Shown one piece after another: positions 1-5,546 of a stretch of 5,546 bases of DNA. Origin of the DNA: JBDNBY01 sp039767595 (lineage in GTDB: Bacteria; Pseudomonadota; Alphaproteobacteria; Rhodobacterales; Rhodobacteraceae); assembly GCA_039767595.1 (NCBI GenBank), contig JBDNBY010000148.1, positions 1-5,546 of the forward strand, given 5' to 3'. The stretch's first letter is position 1, and each line of letters starts with the position of its first letter. Below the pieces are notes generated by a model. The model saw nothing but the letters and a program-made list of their open reading frames with translations. It was not told where the DNA came from and did not search any database. The translations under genes and the position numbers were made by a program.

Positions 1-331
1 TCAACGCCGTGAAATAAAGCCCCGTGCCGCCCACAATGATGAGGCGCTCTGGCCCGTCCAGCAATGGGGTCACGTCTCGTAGCCAATGCCCGACGGAATA
101 CTCCGCTTCTTTATCTTGGTGACCGTAGAGCCTGTGGTCTGCGGCTCTCTCATCCTCAGATGACGGGCGGGCCGTAAGAATGCGCCAGTTGTCGTAGACT
201 TGAATGGCATCTGCATTGACGATCACGCCGCCAAAGCGTTGCGCGATCTCAAGCGCCAAAGCAGATTTACCAGAGGCCGTCGCCCCAGCGATTAAAATGT
301 GTTTTTCACGAGAGAGAGTATTTAAATTCAT
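1..331 (-). CDS. miaA: tRNA dimethylallyltransferase MiaA, N-terminal part (cut by the window's left edge)
   Basis: MiaA transfers the dimethylallyl group of DMAPP to N6 of adenosine 37 in tRNAs that read codons starting with U, in the cytoplasm. The visible 110 residues hold the nucleotide-fold start of the family. There is a P-loop GATASGKS at residues 16-23, and NADAIQVY at 39-46 with Asp41 in the place of the catalytic aspartate. TARPS (53-57) matches the family's GTAKPS/TARPS block, YSV is at 78-80, and GGTGLYF at 101-107. The ATG at 331-329 is the only plausible start: the P-loop follows at the usual distance and an in-frame TAA lies six codons upstream (about 349-347). No Shine-Dalgarno sequence precedes it, which is unusual beside the plus-strand genes. 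The C-terminal two thirds, including most of the tRNA-binding region, lie outside. It is transcribed divergently from pyrH. Recognition is secure; intactness cannot be judged. Confidence 0.95.
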   Translation of the reverse strand, partial: MNLNTLSREKHILIAGATASGKSALALEIAQRFGGVIVNADAIQVYDNWRILTARPSSEDERAADHRLYGHQDKEAEYSVGHWLRDVTPLLDGPERLIIVGGTGLYFTAL

Positions 332-337
332 AACAGG

Positions 338-366
338 CTTATACGCTTAAAATTTTGTTTTTTCTA
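338..366 (-). promoter_or_regulatory. Candidate sigma-70-type promoter of miaA (leaderless spacing)
   Basis: Read on the minus strand, TAGAAA (366-361; 4 of 6 to TTGACA) is followed after 17 nt by TATAAG (343-338; 5 of 6 to TATAAT). Six bases (CCTGTT) then separate the -10 box from the miaA ATG, which puts the predicted transcription start on the A of the start codon. This fits the missing Shine-Dalgarno sequence. Weak points are the G at the last, normally conserved, -10 position and the modest -35 box. An alternative is GTGACA (390-385) with TAGAAA (366-361) used as -10, spacing 18, which would give a leader of roughly 20 nt. Both are pattern matches only. Confidence 0.35.
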
Positions 367-436
367 TGCCGGGGGCTTGTCTTTTGTCACGCTTTTTGGG
401 CATTGAGGATGGAACGCCCCAATCCAAATATAGTGC

Positions 437-441
437 AGGAG
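437..441 (+). promoter_or_regulatory. Ribosome-binding site that fixes the pyrH start
   Basis: AGGAG ends six bases before the ATG at 448. This selects that start over the upstream in-frame ATG at 409, whose nearby GAGG directly abuts it, and over the in-frame TTG at 355. The resulting 240-residue protein also has the usual length for bacterial UMP kinase. Confidence 0.8.
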
Positions 442-447
442 CATCGC

Positions 448-1170
448 ATGACTGAAAATATCACCAAATATAAACGGGTAATGTTGAAAATCTCTGGCGA
501 AGCACTGATGGGGGATCAAGGCTACGGGCTGCATCCGCCGACGGTTGAGCGGATCGCTCAAGAAGTGAAATCCGTGCATGACATGGGGGTCGAAATTTGT
601 ATGGTGATTGGCGGCGGCAATGTCTTTCGCGGCCTACAAGGCAGCGCTCAGGGAATGGAGCGGACGACCGCCGACTATATGGGTATGCTCGCTACAGTGA
701 TGAACGCGCTGGCGATGCAAAGCTCACTTGAAAAACTAGGCGTTTTCACCCGTGTGATCAGCGCGATCCCCATGGATCAAGTCTGCGAGCCGTACATTCG
801 CCGCCGCGCCGTGCGCCACCTTGAGAAACAGCGGGTGTGCATCTTTGCCGCGGGCACAGGCAACCCGTATTTCACTACGGACACCGCGGCCACGCTGCGC
901 GCCAATGAAATGGCCTGCGAGGCGATTTTCAAAGGGACAAAAGTCGACGGTGTTTATGATAAAGATCCGGTAAAGCATTCCGACGCCGTACGCTTTGATA
1001 CGATCTCTTATGATGATGTGTTACAAAAGCATCTCGCCGTTATGGATGCGAGCGCGATTGCACTCGCGCGTGACAATAGCTTACCAATCATTGTATTCTC
1101 TCTCGACGAAGCCGGTGGCTTTAAGGGAATCTTAGCAGGTCAGGGCACATACACTAAAGTGCACAGTTGA
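448..1170 (+). CDS. pyrH: UMP kinase (uridylate kinase) PyrH
   Basis: PyrH phosphorylates UMP to UDP with ATP in pyrimidine nucleotide synthesis. Bacterial enzymes are cytoplasmic hexamers of the amino-acid-kinase fold, generally activated by GTP and inhibited by UTP. The 240-residue product is normal for the family. Visible motifs are KISGEAL (14-20, phosphate-binding lysine region), the glycine-rich GGGNVFRG (55-62), DYMGMLATVMNAL (76-88), and GTGNPYFTTDTAA (136-148, UMP-binding and acidic site). KVDGVYDKDP (165-174) is the nucleotide-binding segment, followed by MDASAIALARDN near the C-terminus. The start at 448 is chosen from the AGGAG at 437-441; upstream in-frame starts would add a non-conserved tail. 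It heads the operon, 34 nt before frr, an adjacency common across bacteria. The usual upstream partners rpsB-tsf are absent here, replaced by divergent miaA. No motif appears damaged. Confidence 0.98.
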   Translation: MTENITKYKRVMLKISGEALMGDQGYGLHPPTVERIAQEVKSVHDMGVEICMVIGGGNVFRGLQGSAQGMERTTADYMGMLATVMNALAMQSSLEKLGVFTRVISAIPMDQVCEPYIRRRAVRHLEKQRVCIFAAGTGNPYFTTDTAATLRANEMACEAIFKGTKVDGVYDKDPVKHSDAVRFDTISYDDVLQKHLAVMDASAIALARDNSLPIIVFSLDEAGGFKGILAGQGTYTKVHS

Positions 1171-1193
1171 TTGGCCCCGCAAACGTGATCCAG

Positions 1194-1199
1194 AAGGAG
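1194..1199 (+). promoter_or_regulatory. Strong ribosome-binding site of frr
   Basis: AAGGAG lies five bases before the frr ATG at 1205. It is the best Shine-Dalgarno match in the window and sits in the longest gap inside the operon (34 nt). This suggests that frr is translated from its own initiation rather than by coupling to pyrH. Confidence 0.8.
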
Positions 1200-1204
1200 C
1201 AAAC

Positions 1205-1768
1205 ATGTCAGACGATTTTGAGCTAGACACAGATGACCTCACGCGCCGTATGGACGGCGCGATGAGCAATCTTAAAACAGAATTCGCATCCTTGCGCACA
1301 GGGCGCGGCTCGGCCTCTATGCTTGATCCGATTCAAGTCGAAGCCTACGGGCAAATGACGCCGATCAATCAATTGGGCACGGTCAATGTGCCCGAGCCGC
1401 GGATGGTGACGATCAACGTTTGGGATAAATCCCAAGTCAACATGGTCGAAAAGGCCATTCGCGAAAGCGGTCTAGGCATCAACCCGCAGCTCAATGGCAC
1501 AATCATCATGTTGCCGATCCCCGAGTTGAACGAAGAACGCCGCAGAGAGCTGACACGCGTTGCCGCACAATATGCAGAGCATGCGCGCGTCTCGATCCGC
1601 AACTTGCGCCGTGATGGCATGGACCAAGTGAAAAAGGCCAAAGCAGATGGCCTCTCGGAAGATGATCAAAAATTCTGGGAAGGCGAAGTGCAAAGCCTCA
1701 CTGATGAGTACATCAAAAAAGTTGATGCCGCGCTTGAGAATAAACAATCCGAGATCATGCAGGTTTAG
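1205..1768 (+). CDS. frr: Ribosome recycling factor (RRF)
   Basis: RRF acts with EF-G after peptide release to split the 70S post-termination complex so that the subunits, mRNA and tRNA can be reused. The 187-residue length is typical (about 185). Domain I, a three-helix bundle, is built from residues about 5-30 and 107-187. Domain II (about 32-105) is the inserted beta-rich part with SLRTGRGSASMLDPIQVEAYG (29-49), VPEPRMVTINVWD (62-74) and NGTIIMLPIPELNEERR (97-113). The conserved arginine-rich stretch SIRNLRRD (130-137) contains the arginine important for ribosome binding in the family. The highly charged C-terminal helix is heptad-like. The start is supported by AAGGAG at 1194-1199. uppS begins only 3 nt after the stop codon. 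Nothing unusual is seen. Confidence 0.98.
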   Translation: MSDDFELDTDDLTRRMDGAMSNLKTEFASLRTGRGSASMLDPIQVEAYGQMTPINQLGTVNVPEPRMVTINVWDKSQVNMVEKAIRESGLGINPQLNGTIIMLPIPELNEERRRELTRVAAQYAEHARVSIRNLRRDGMDQVKKAKADGLSEDDQKFWEGEVQSLTDEYIKKVDAALENKQSEIMQV

Positions 1769-1771
1769 CAC

Positions 1772-2503
1772 ATGAAAGACCAGAGCGGCGATATCCCCCC
1801 AAATGGGCCGACGCACGTCGCTCTGATCATGGATGGCAATGGCCGGTGGGCGCAAATGCGCGGTAAGCCACGTCTTTTTGGTCATCATGCCGGCGCGCGC
1901 CGGTTGCGCGAGATCGTTGAAAGCTGTCCCAAGCTAGGGATCAAATACCTCACGATCTTTGCCTTCTCGACAGAGAACTGGAAGCGCACTCAAATTGAAG
2001 TGTCGGGTCTTATGGCACTGTTTTCAAACTATATTCAGCGCCAAACGAACGCCATGGTCCAAAACGATGTGCGGGTGCGGTTTATTGGGGACCGCGTGCG
2101 CCTTGATAACAGCCTTACAAAGTTGATGGATAAGTTGGAGGCCGCCACCGCACATTGCGAAACGCTCAACTTGACGATTGCGCTTAATTATGGGGGCCGC
2201 GATGAGGTGGCGCGCGCGGTTAAACGCATGGCGCAGGACGTCGCCAAAGGCGAGCTGGATGCAGAGACGGTGAATGAGCAAACGCTCACTCGGTATTTGG
2301 ATACGCATCTCTTGCCCGATCCGGATTTGGTCATTCGGACCAGCGGGGAGGCTCGGATTTCAAATTTCTTGCTCTGGCAATCGGCCTATTCAGAATATGA
2401 ATTTGTCAATACGCTCTGGCCAGATTTCTCGGCGCAAGAGTTCGAAACCCTCACCGATAAATTTCATAATCGTGACCGCCGATTTGGCGCGGTGCGTCCA
2501 TGA
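1772..2503 (+). CDS. uppS: Isoprenyl transferase, probable undecaprenyl diphosphate synthase UppS
   Basis: This cis-prenyltransferase condenses isopentenyl diphosphate units onto farnesyl diphosphate to make the C55 lipid precursor that carries peptidoglycan and other envelope glycans. It works at the cytoplasmic face of the inner membrane. The 243-residue protein shows the family's conserved regions in order: HVALIMDGNGRWA (15-27, catalytic Asp21 and diphosphate-binding loop), GHHAGARRLREIV (38-50), FAFSTENWKR (63-72), RFIGDR (103-108), LNLTIALNYGGRDEV (132-146), and DPDLVIRTSGEARISNFLLWQ beginning at residue 183, with the substrate-binding Arg189, Arg195 and Ser197. The start lies 3 nt after frr; GCAGG at 1759-1763, inside the end of frr, is a modest ribosome-binding site. 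Its stop overlaps the cdsA start. Exact product chain length cannot be read from sequence, but the context favours C55. Confidence 0.96.
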   Translation: MKDQSGDIPPNGPTHVALIMDGNGRWAQMRGKPRLFGHHAGARRLREIVESCPKLGIKYLTIFAFSTENWKRTQIEVSGLMALFSNYIQRQTNAMVQNDVRVRFIGDRVRLDNSLTKLMDKLEAATAHCETLNLTIALNYGGRDEVARAVKRMAQDVAKGELDAETVNEQTLTRYLDTHLLPDPDLVIRTSGEARISNFLLWQSAYSEYEFVNTLWPDFSAQEFETLTDKFHNRDRRFGAVRP

Positions 2504-3261
2504 GCACGCAGGCAACCTATTCTGACCTTACGATGCGCATTGTGACGGCGCTTGGCCTTGTGACGCTTGTGGCGGTGGCCATGGCCTTGGGCGATATGGG
2601 CGTCTTGGTTTTGATGAGCGTGTTTTCAAGCATCATTTTATGGGAAGTGGCCACAATGGTGCGCGTGCCTGCGCCGCTCATTTGGTCGGCGGTGTTTGGC
2701 GCGGTCGTGTTCATGTCGGGTGTGATGGAATTTCCGCTTGCGGCGTGGGCTGCCCTTGTTTTGGGCGCTGTGGCTGCTGTGCGCTTTAGTTCCGTTTTAA
2801 GTGTGTGCCTCCTCGCGATTGGATTGACTGTCTATACGTATGCGACTGCACTGCGGTCCGACCCGATGGTGTTCTTGTGGATTGTGACCACTGTTGTCGC
2901 GACGGATATTGGCGGGTATTTCTGTGGGCGCTTTATTGGCGGGCCCAAAGTGGCACCAAAGCTGAGCCCCAAAAAGACATGGGCCGGTGTAATTGGCGGG
3001 TGGGGCGCGGCGATTGCGGTTTCGATGCTCTTTTCGCTCCCGATCATGTCATTGGGGCAGGTTGCGATCGCGACACTTATAGTGTCTGTCTTTTCTCAAG
3101 TCGGCGATTTTAGCCAAAGCGCGTTAAAGCGCCGCTATGGCGTGAAGGACAGCTCGTCCCTCTTGCCAGGGCACGGCGGTTATTTCGATCGCTGCGATGG
3201 GCTCATTGGGGCAGGGGTCGTGGCCAGTCCAATTGTGTATTTATTTGCGAGTGTAGCATGA
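2500..3261 (+). CDS. cdsA: Phosphatidate cytidylyltransferase (CDP-diacylglycerol synthase) CdsA
   Basis: CdsA converts phosphatidic acid and CTP to CDP-diacylglycerol, the precursor of bacterial phospholipids, in the inner membrane. The 253-residue protein is strongly hydrophobic, with about eight to nine membrane segments (roughly 12-30, 33-49, 59-76, 79-95, 97-115, 122-140, 163-181, 186-200, 236-252). The catalytic C-terminal half has DIGGYFCGRFIGG (136-148), SPKKTW (156-161), and the family signature from GDFSQSALKRRYGVKD (202-217) through PGHGG (223-227) to DRCD (230-233). The metal- and substrate-binding Asp, Lys, His and Arg residues are all present. Oddities are Tyr228 and Cys232 at positions normally aliphatic or aromatic-small, and Ala162 where many homologues have Glu. 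The start ATG shares bases with the uppS stop (ATGA), with no good Shine-Dalgarno sequence, implying translational coupling. The same arrangement joins it to dxr. Confidence 0.95.
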   Translation: MSTQATYSDLTMRIVTALGLVTLVAVAMALGDMGVLVLMSVFSSIILWEVATMVRVPAPLIWSAVFGAVVFMSGVMEFPLAAWAALVLGAVAAVRFSSVLSVCLLAIGLTVYTYATALRSDPMVFLWIVTTVVATDIGGYFCGRFIGGPKVAPKLSPKKTWAGVIGGWGAAIAVSMLFSLPIMSLGQVAIATLIVSVFSQVGDFSQSALKRRYGVKDSSSLLPGHGGYFDRCDGLIGAGVVASPIVYLFASVA

Positions 3262-4436
3262 AACTTACCATACTCGGCGCAACAGGATCTATTGGGCAAT
3301 CCACTCTTGATTTAGTGCGCCGCAGCGATGGTGATTTGCGAGTTTTCGCGTTGACCTGCGCGAATAACATTGCTCAGGCTGTGGCTGATGCACGAGAATT
3401 TCGAGCGGCCCATGTCGTCACCTCTGACCCACTGCACTACGGCGCCCTCAAAGAGGCCTTGGCCGATACTGATATAACCGTGCATGCCGGTGCTCAGGCC
3501 ATATTGGATATCGCGGCATATGATGTTGATATGGTCGTCTCTGCCATTGTTGGCGCACCGGGGGTTGCCCCGAGTTTGGCGGCGCTCAAGGCTGGAAATG
3601 ACGTTGCACTGGCCAACAAAGAGACGATGGTCTGCGCTGGCGCCTTGGCCAAACGGATCGCTGCGGCATCTGGAATACAGATTTTACCCGTCGATAGCGA
3701 GCATTCAGCCTTGGCGCAGCTGCTCAAAGACTGTGCACTCCGGGATGTGCATCATGTTGATATCACCGCCTCGGGCGGGGCGTTTTTGAACCTCACACTC
3801 GATGAGATGCGCCATGTCACGCCGGAGCAAGCGGCCACGCATCCCAATTGGGATATGGGGCAACGGATCACAATCGATAGCGCATCTCTATTTAACAAAG
3901 CGCTGGAAATTATTGAAGCCAAAGAGTTATTTGACTTAACGCCGTCGCAGATCAATGTCGTTGTCCACCCGCAGTCCATTATCCACGCCGCCGTTCATTT
4001 GGTCGATGGGGGATCTATGCTGCACATGGGCCTGCCTGATATGCGCCATGCGATTTCCTATGCGCTGCGCCGTGGAGAGCGGCGCGATATTGGCCTTGGG
4101 CATGCGTCATTGATTGAACTTGGAGATTTAAATTTCTTTGCCCCTGATGTGCAAAAATATCCTGCGATCCCATTAGCTTATGCGGTGATGGAGCAAGGCG
4201 GCCATTGCGGTGCCGTGTTCAATGCCGCGAAAGAAGTGGCTTTGGATGCTTTTATAGCAAAAGAAATTCCATTTTTAACGATGTCAGAGGTTGTGGCCCA
4301 GACATTAGAGATTATGTCGAGACAAGCTGAGATCACAAATGACATTTTGGATGTCAAAAGTGTTTTAGAAGTGAATGACCGTGCGCGCCAAACGGCGCAA
4401 CGGGTGATCGCATCTGGAGCACTATGCATAGATTAA
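3258..4436 (+). CDS. dxr: 1-deoxy-D-xylulose 5-phosphate reductoisomerase (Dxr/IspC)
   Basis: Dxr rearranges and reduces 1-deoxy-D-xylulose 5-phosphate to 2-C-methyl-D-erythritol 4-phosphate with NADPH and a divalent metal, the committed step of the MEP isoprenoid pathway, in the cytoplasm. Its 392 residues match the family (about 385-400). The NADPH fold opens with LGATGSIGQSTLDL (6-19), and ANKETMVCAG lies at 119-128. Metal ligands are Asp146 and Glu148 in DSEHSA, and Glu217. Substrate-site residues Ser172 (SGGAF), His195 in HPNWDMG, Ser208, Asn213 and Lys214 keep the same mutual spacing as in the E. coli enzyme. The HPQSIIHAAVHLVDGGSMLHMGLPDMRHAISYAL segment (237-270) closes the catalytic domain. 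SGGAF is followed by Leu177 where an arginine is usual. The start overlaps the cdsA stop as ATGA, with no clear ribosome-binding site. Confidence 0.98.
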   Translation: MKLTILGATGSIGQSTLDLVRRSDGDLRVFALTCANNIAQAVADAREFRAAHVVTSDPLHYGALKEALADTDITVHAGAQAILDIAAYDVDMVVSAIVGAPGVAPSLAALKAGNDVALANKETMVCAGALAKRIAAASGIQILPVDSEHSALAQLLKDCALRDVHHVDITASGGAFLNLTLDEMRHVTPEQAATHPNWDMGQRITIDSASLFNKALEIIEAKELFDLTPSQINVVVHPQSIIHAAVHLVDGGSMLHMGLPDMRHAISYALRRGERRDIGLGHASLIELGDLNFFAPDVQKYPAIPLAYAVMEQGGHCGAVFNAAKEVALDAFIAKEIPFLTMSEVVAQTLEIMSRQAEITNDILDVKSVLEVNDRARQTAQRVIASGALCID

Positions 4437-4439
4437 ATC

Positions 4440-4445
4440 GGAGAG
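4440..4445 (+). promoter_or_regulatory. Ribosome-binding site of rseP
   Basis: GGAGAG lies in the 12-nt gap after the dxr stop; its GGAG core ends five bases before the ATG at 4449. This supports independent initiation of rseP, in contrast to the overlapped starts of cdsA and dxr. Confidence 0.7.
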
Positions 4446-4448
4446 CAC

Positions 4449-5546
4449 ATGTCGCTATTACCTGAATTCGGATCAACGATTTTCACTATATTTGCCTTTG
4501 TGATGGCGTTGTCTATCATCGTCGGCATCCATGAGTATGGGCATTACATCGTCGGTCGCTGGTGCGGGATTAAAGCAGATGTTTTCTCATTAGGTTTTGG
4601 GCCTGTGATTTTTGCGCGAATGGATCGCCGCGGCACGCGGTGGCAAATTGCGGCTATTCCCTTGGGTGGCTATGTGAAATTCGCCGGTGATAGCAACGCC
4701 GCCTCTGGCCCGATGCCCGAGGACAGTGAGTTGCCCCAAGGGGTGAGTGCGCGCCAAACCATGCTGGGCGCTCCGATTTGGGCGCGCAGTTTGACCGTCG
4801 CGGCGGGGCCTGTGTTTAATTTTATCCTGTCTATTCTTGTGTTTGCCATGATCATCATGTGGTCTGGTGTGCCTAGTCGCCCCGTCGTGGTCAAAGAGAC
4901 GGTTAGCTTGCCTGAAACAATTACCCTTGGGGCCGGTGACAAAATCCTTGAAATCATGGGGCAAGATGCAACCGTGGAGTGGCCGCTCGACATCGAATTC
5001 CCCAAAGATACGCGCATTGTGCCCTATACAGTTGAGCGCTCTGGCGAGCGGATGACAGTCGATGGGCCTAATCCATTGCTGCCTGTCGTCTCGGCTGTGA
5101 TACCGCGGACGGCGGCGTCGGATGCGCGGGTTCAAAAGGGGGACGTTATTTTACAGCTTGGGGGGCAAGATGTTTATGACTTTCAATCCCTCAAGGATGT
5201 TGTTGAAAGCTCACAAGGCACGCCCCAAGAATTGGTGCTCTGGCGTGATGATGCGGAATTGGCCGTCACGCTTGTCCCAAAGAAGATTGACACTCCAGAT
5301 GAAAATGGAAACTTCATCACGCATTGGCGCATTGGGATTGTCAGTGGTTCTGCTTTAACCCCTGATACGCAATTCGCCCCTCTGGGCCAGTCCCTGTCTC
5401 GTGGGGTTGAGCAGACGTGGTATATTGTAAACTCTTCCGTCTCGGGGCTGATTTCGATGATTTTCGGGGAAATCAGTACGTGCAACATCTCTGGGCCGAT
5501 TGGAATTGCCGAAACGTCCGGCGTTGCAGCACGCGCTGGTCTGCAA
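4449..5546 (+). CDS. rseP: RseP-type site-2 intramembrane zinc metalloprotease, C-terminus cut by the window
   Basis: RseP-family proteases cut transmembrane segments within the inner membrane. In E. coli RseP cleaves the anti-sigma factor RseA after DegS and also clears leftover signal peptides; whether this organism uses it on an anti-sigma factor is not shown here. The open frame runs 366 codons to the edge (E. coli RseP has 450), with no stop. Membrane segment 1 (about 11-34) carries the zinc site HEYGH (28-32), and GGYVKFAGD (73-81) is the conserved membrane-associated loop. Segment 2 lies at about 117-138. A divergent PDZ1 (about 142-210) and a clearer PDZ2 (about 211-278, with AVIPRTAASDARVQKGDVILQL) follow, then the conserved GPIGIAETSG (349-358). 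The third zinc ligand, in the NxxPxxxLDG segment, lies beyond the edge. The start follows GGAGAG after dxr; bamA commonly comes next in such clusters. Confidence 0.96.
   Translation, partial: MSLLPEFGSTIFTIFAFVMALSIIVGIHEYGHYIVGRWCGIKADVFSLGFGPVIFARMDRRGTRWQIAAIPLGGYVKFAGDSNAASGPMPEDSELPQGVSARQTMLGAPIWARSLTVAAGPVFNFILSILVFAMIIMWSGVPSRPVVVKETVSLPETITLGAGDKILEIMGQDATVEWPLDIEFPKDTRIVPYTVERSGERMTVDGPNPLLPVVSAVIPRTAASDARVQKGDVILQLGGQDVYDFQSLKDVVESSQGTPQELVLWRDDAELAVTLVPKKIDTPDENGNFITHWRIGIVSGSALTPDTQFAPLGQSLSRGVEQTWYIVNSSVSGLISMIFGEISTCNISGPIGIAETSGVAARAGLQ

Larger units (their letters stand above)
332..447. other. Divergent intergenic region between miaA and pyrH
   Basis: These 116 nt must carry at least some of the start signals for miaA (leftward) and the pyrH operon (rightward). 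Positions 341-365 are AT-rich and include the palindrome AAAATTTT (349-356). For the rightward direction I see no convincing promoter. TTGTCA at 384-389 is a good -35 match but has no good -10 at normal spacing. TAAAAT at 348-353 is a good -10 match, but the best -35 (TTCATA, 327-332) is only 15 nt away and overlaps the miaA start. An imperfect hairpin (TTGGGC at 396-401 against GCCCCAA at 416-422) lies upstream of the pyrH ribosome-binding site. No RNA gene or convincing small ORF is visible. Confidence 0.6.

Noticed and set aside
353..363. T-rich tract resembling the tail of a terminator
   Set aside because: No GC-rich stem precedes it on the plus strand, and no rightward gene ends there.
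429..434. TATAGT as a -10 box for pyrH
   Set aside because: The nearest -35-like TTGAGG is 20 nt away, and transcription would begin inside the ribosome-binding site region.
355..447. N-terminal extension of PyrH from TTG 355 or ATG 409
   Set aside because: The added residues do not resemble the family, neither start has a properly spaced ribosome-binding site, and AGGAG at 437-441 serves the ATG at 448.
366..455. Small upstream ORF of 29 codons overlapping the pyrH start (leader-peptide candidate)
   Set aside because: No Shine-Dalgarno sequence before its ATG, no run of a regulatory amino acid, and such a length is expected by chance.
1472..1888. 138-codon antisense open frame across the frr-uppS junction
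   Set aside because: It lies opposite two conserved genes and has no recognisable motif or ribosome-binding site.
4434..4451. rseP lies in the same frame as dxr, so stop readthrough could make a Dxr-RseP fusion
   Set aside because: One in three junctions is in frame by chance. The stop is an efficient TAA, rseP has its own ribosome-binding site, and joining a soluble enzyme to a membrane protease makes little sense.
4590..5135. 181-codon antisense open frame opposite rseP
   Set aside because: Its product is Arg/His-rich with no recognisable domain, the pattern of a shadow frame, and rseP on the other strand has clear motifs throughout.

Overview
This window is an ordinary, well-conserved bacterial housekeeping locus. 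One partial gene lies on the minus strand (miaA, positions 1-331). A run of six plus-strand genes follows: pyrH, frr, uppS, cdsA, dxr and rseP, the last cut by the window end. The order pyrH-frr-uppS-cdsA-dxr-rseP is the classic proteobacterial cluster. Alphaproteobacterial traits are the DIGGYFCGR...SPKKTW block of CdsA, GGYVKFAGD in RseP, SGGAF in Dxr, and the NADAIQVYDNWRILTARPS style of MiaA. Together with the moderate G+C these suggest Rhodobacteraceae, probably the Roseobacter group. The assignment is inferred from protein style only, and no species is claimed.

Layout: positions 1-331 encode the first 110 residues of MiaA, reading leftward off the window. Positions 332-447 are a divergent intergenic region with an AT-rich stretch. 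It holds a candidate miaA promoter whose predicted start falls on the miaA ATG, and a weak hairpin ahead of pyrH. From 448 onward the six genes are tightly packed. The spacings are 34 nt (pyrH-frr), 3 nt (frr-uppS), 4-nt ATGA overlaps (uppS-cdsA and cdsA-dxr) and 12 nt (dxr-rseP). No terminator or internal promoter is evident, so they are very probably one transcription unit that continues past the right edge.

How the genes work together: PyrH makes UDP for RNA/DNA precursors and nucleotide sugars, and Frr recycles ribosomes. The other four serve the envelope. Dxr commits carbon to the MEP isoprenoid pathway, and UppS turns isoprenoid units into the C55 lipid carrier for cell-wall synthesis. 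CdsA makes CDP-diacylglycerol for phospholipids, and RseP is an intramembrane protease of the envelope-stress type. The divergent MiaA also consumes an isoprenoid (DMAPP), to modify tRNA.

I found no mobile element, CRISPR array, RNA gene, frameshift or foreign-looking insert, and nothing that amounts to an undescribed system. The points worth a second look are small: possible leaderless miaA expression, the stop-start coupled uppS-cdsA-dxr junctions, and a few departures from family motifs in CdsA, Dxr and RseP.
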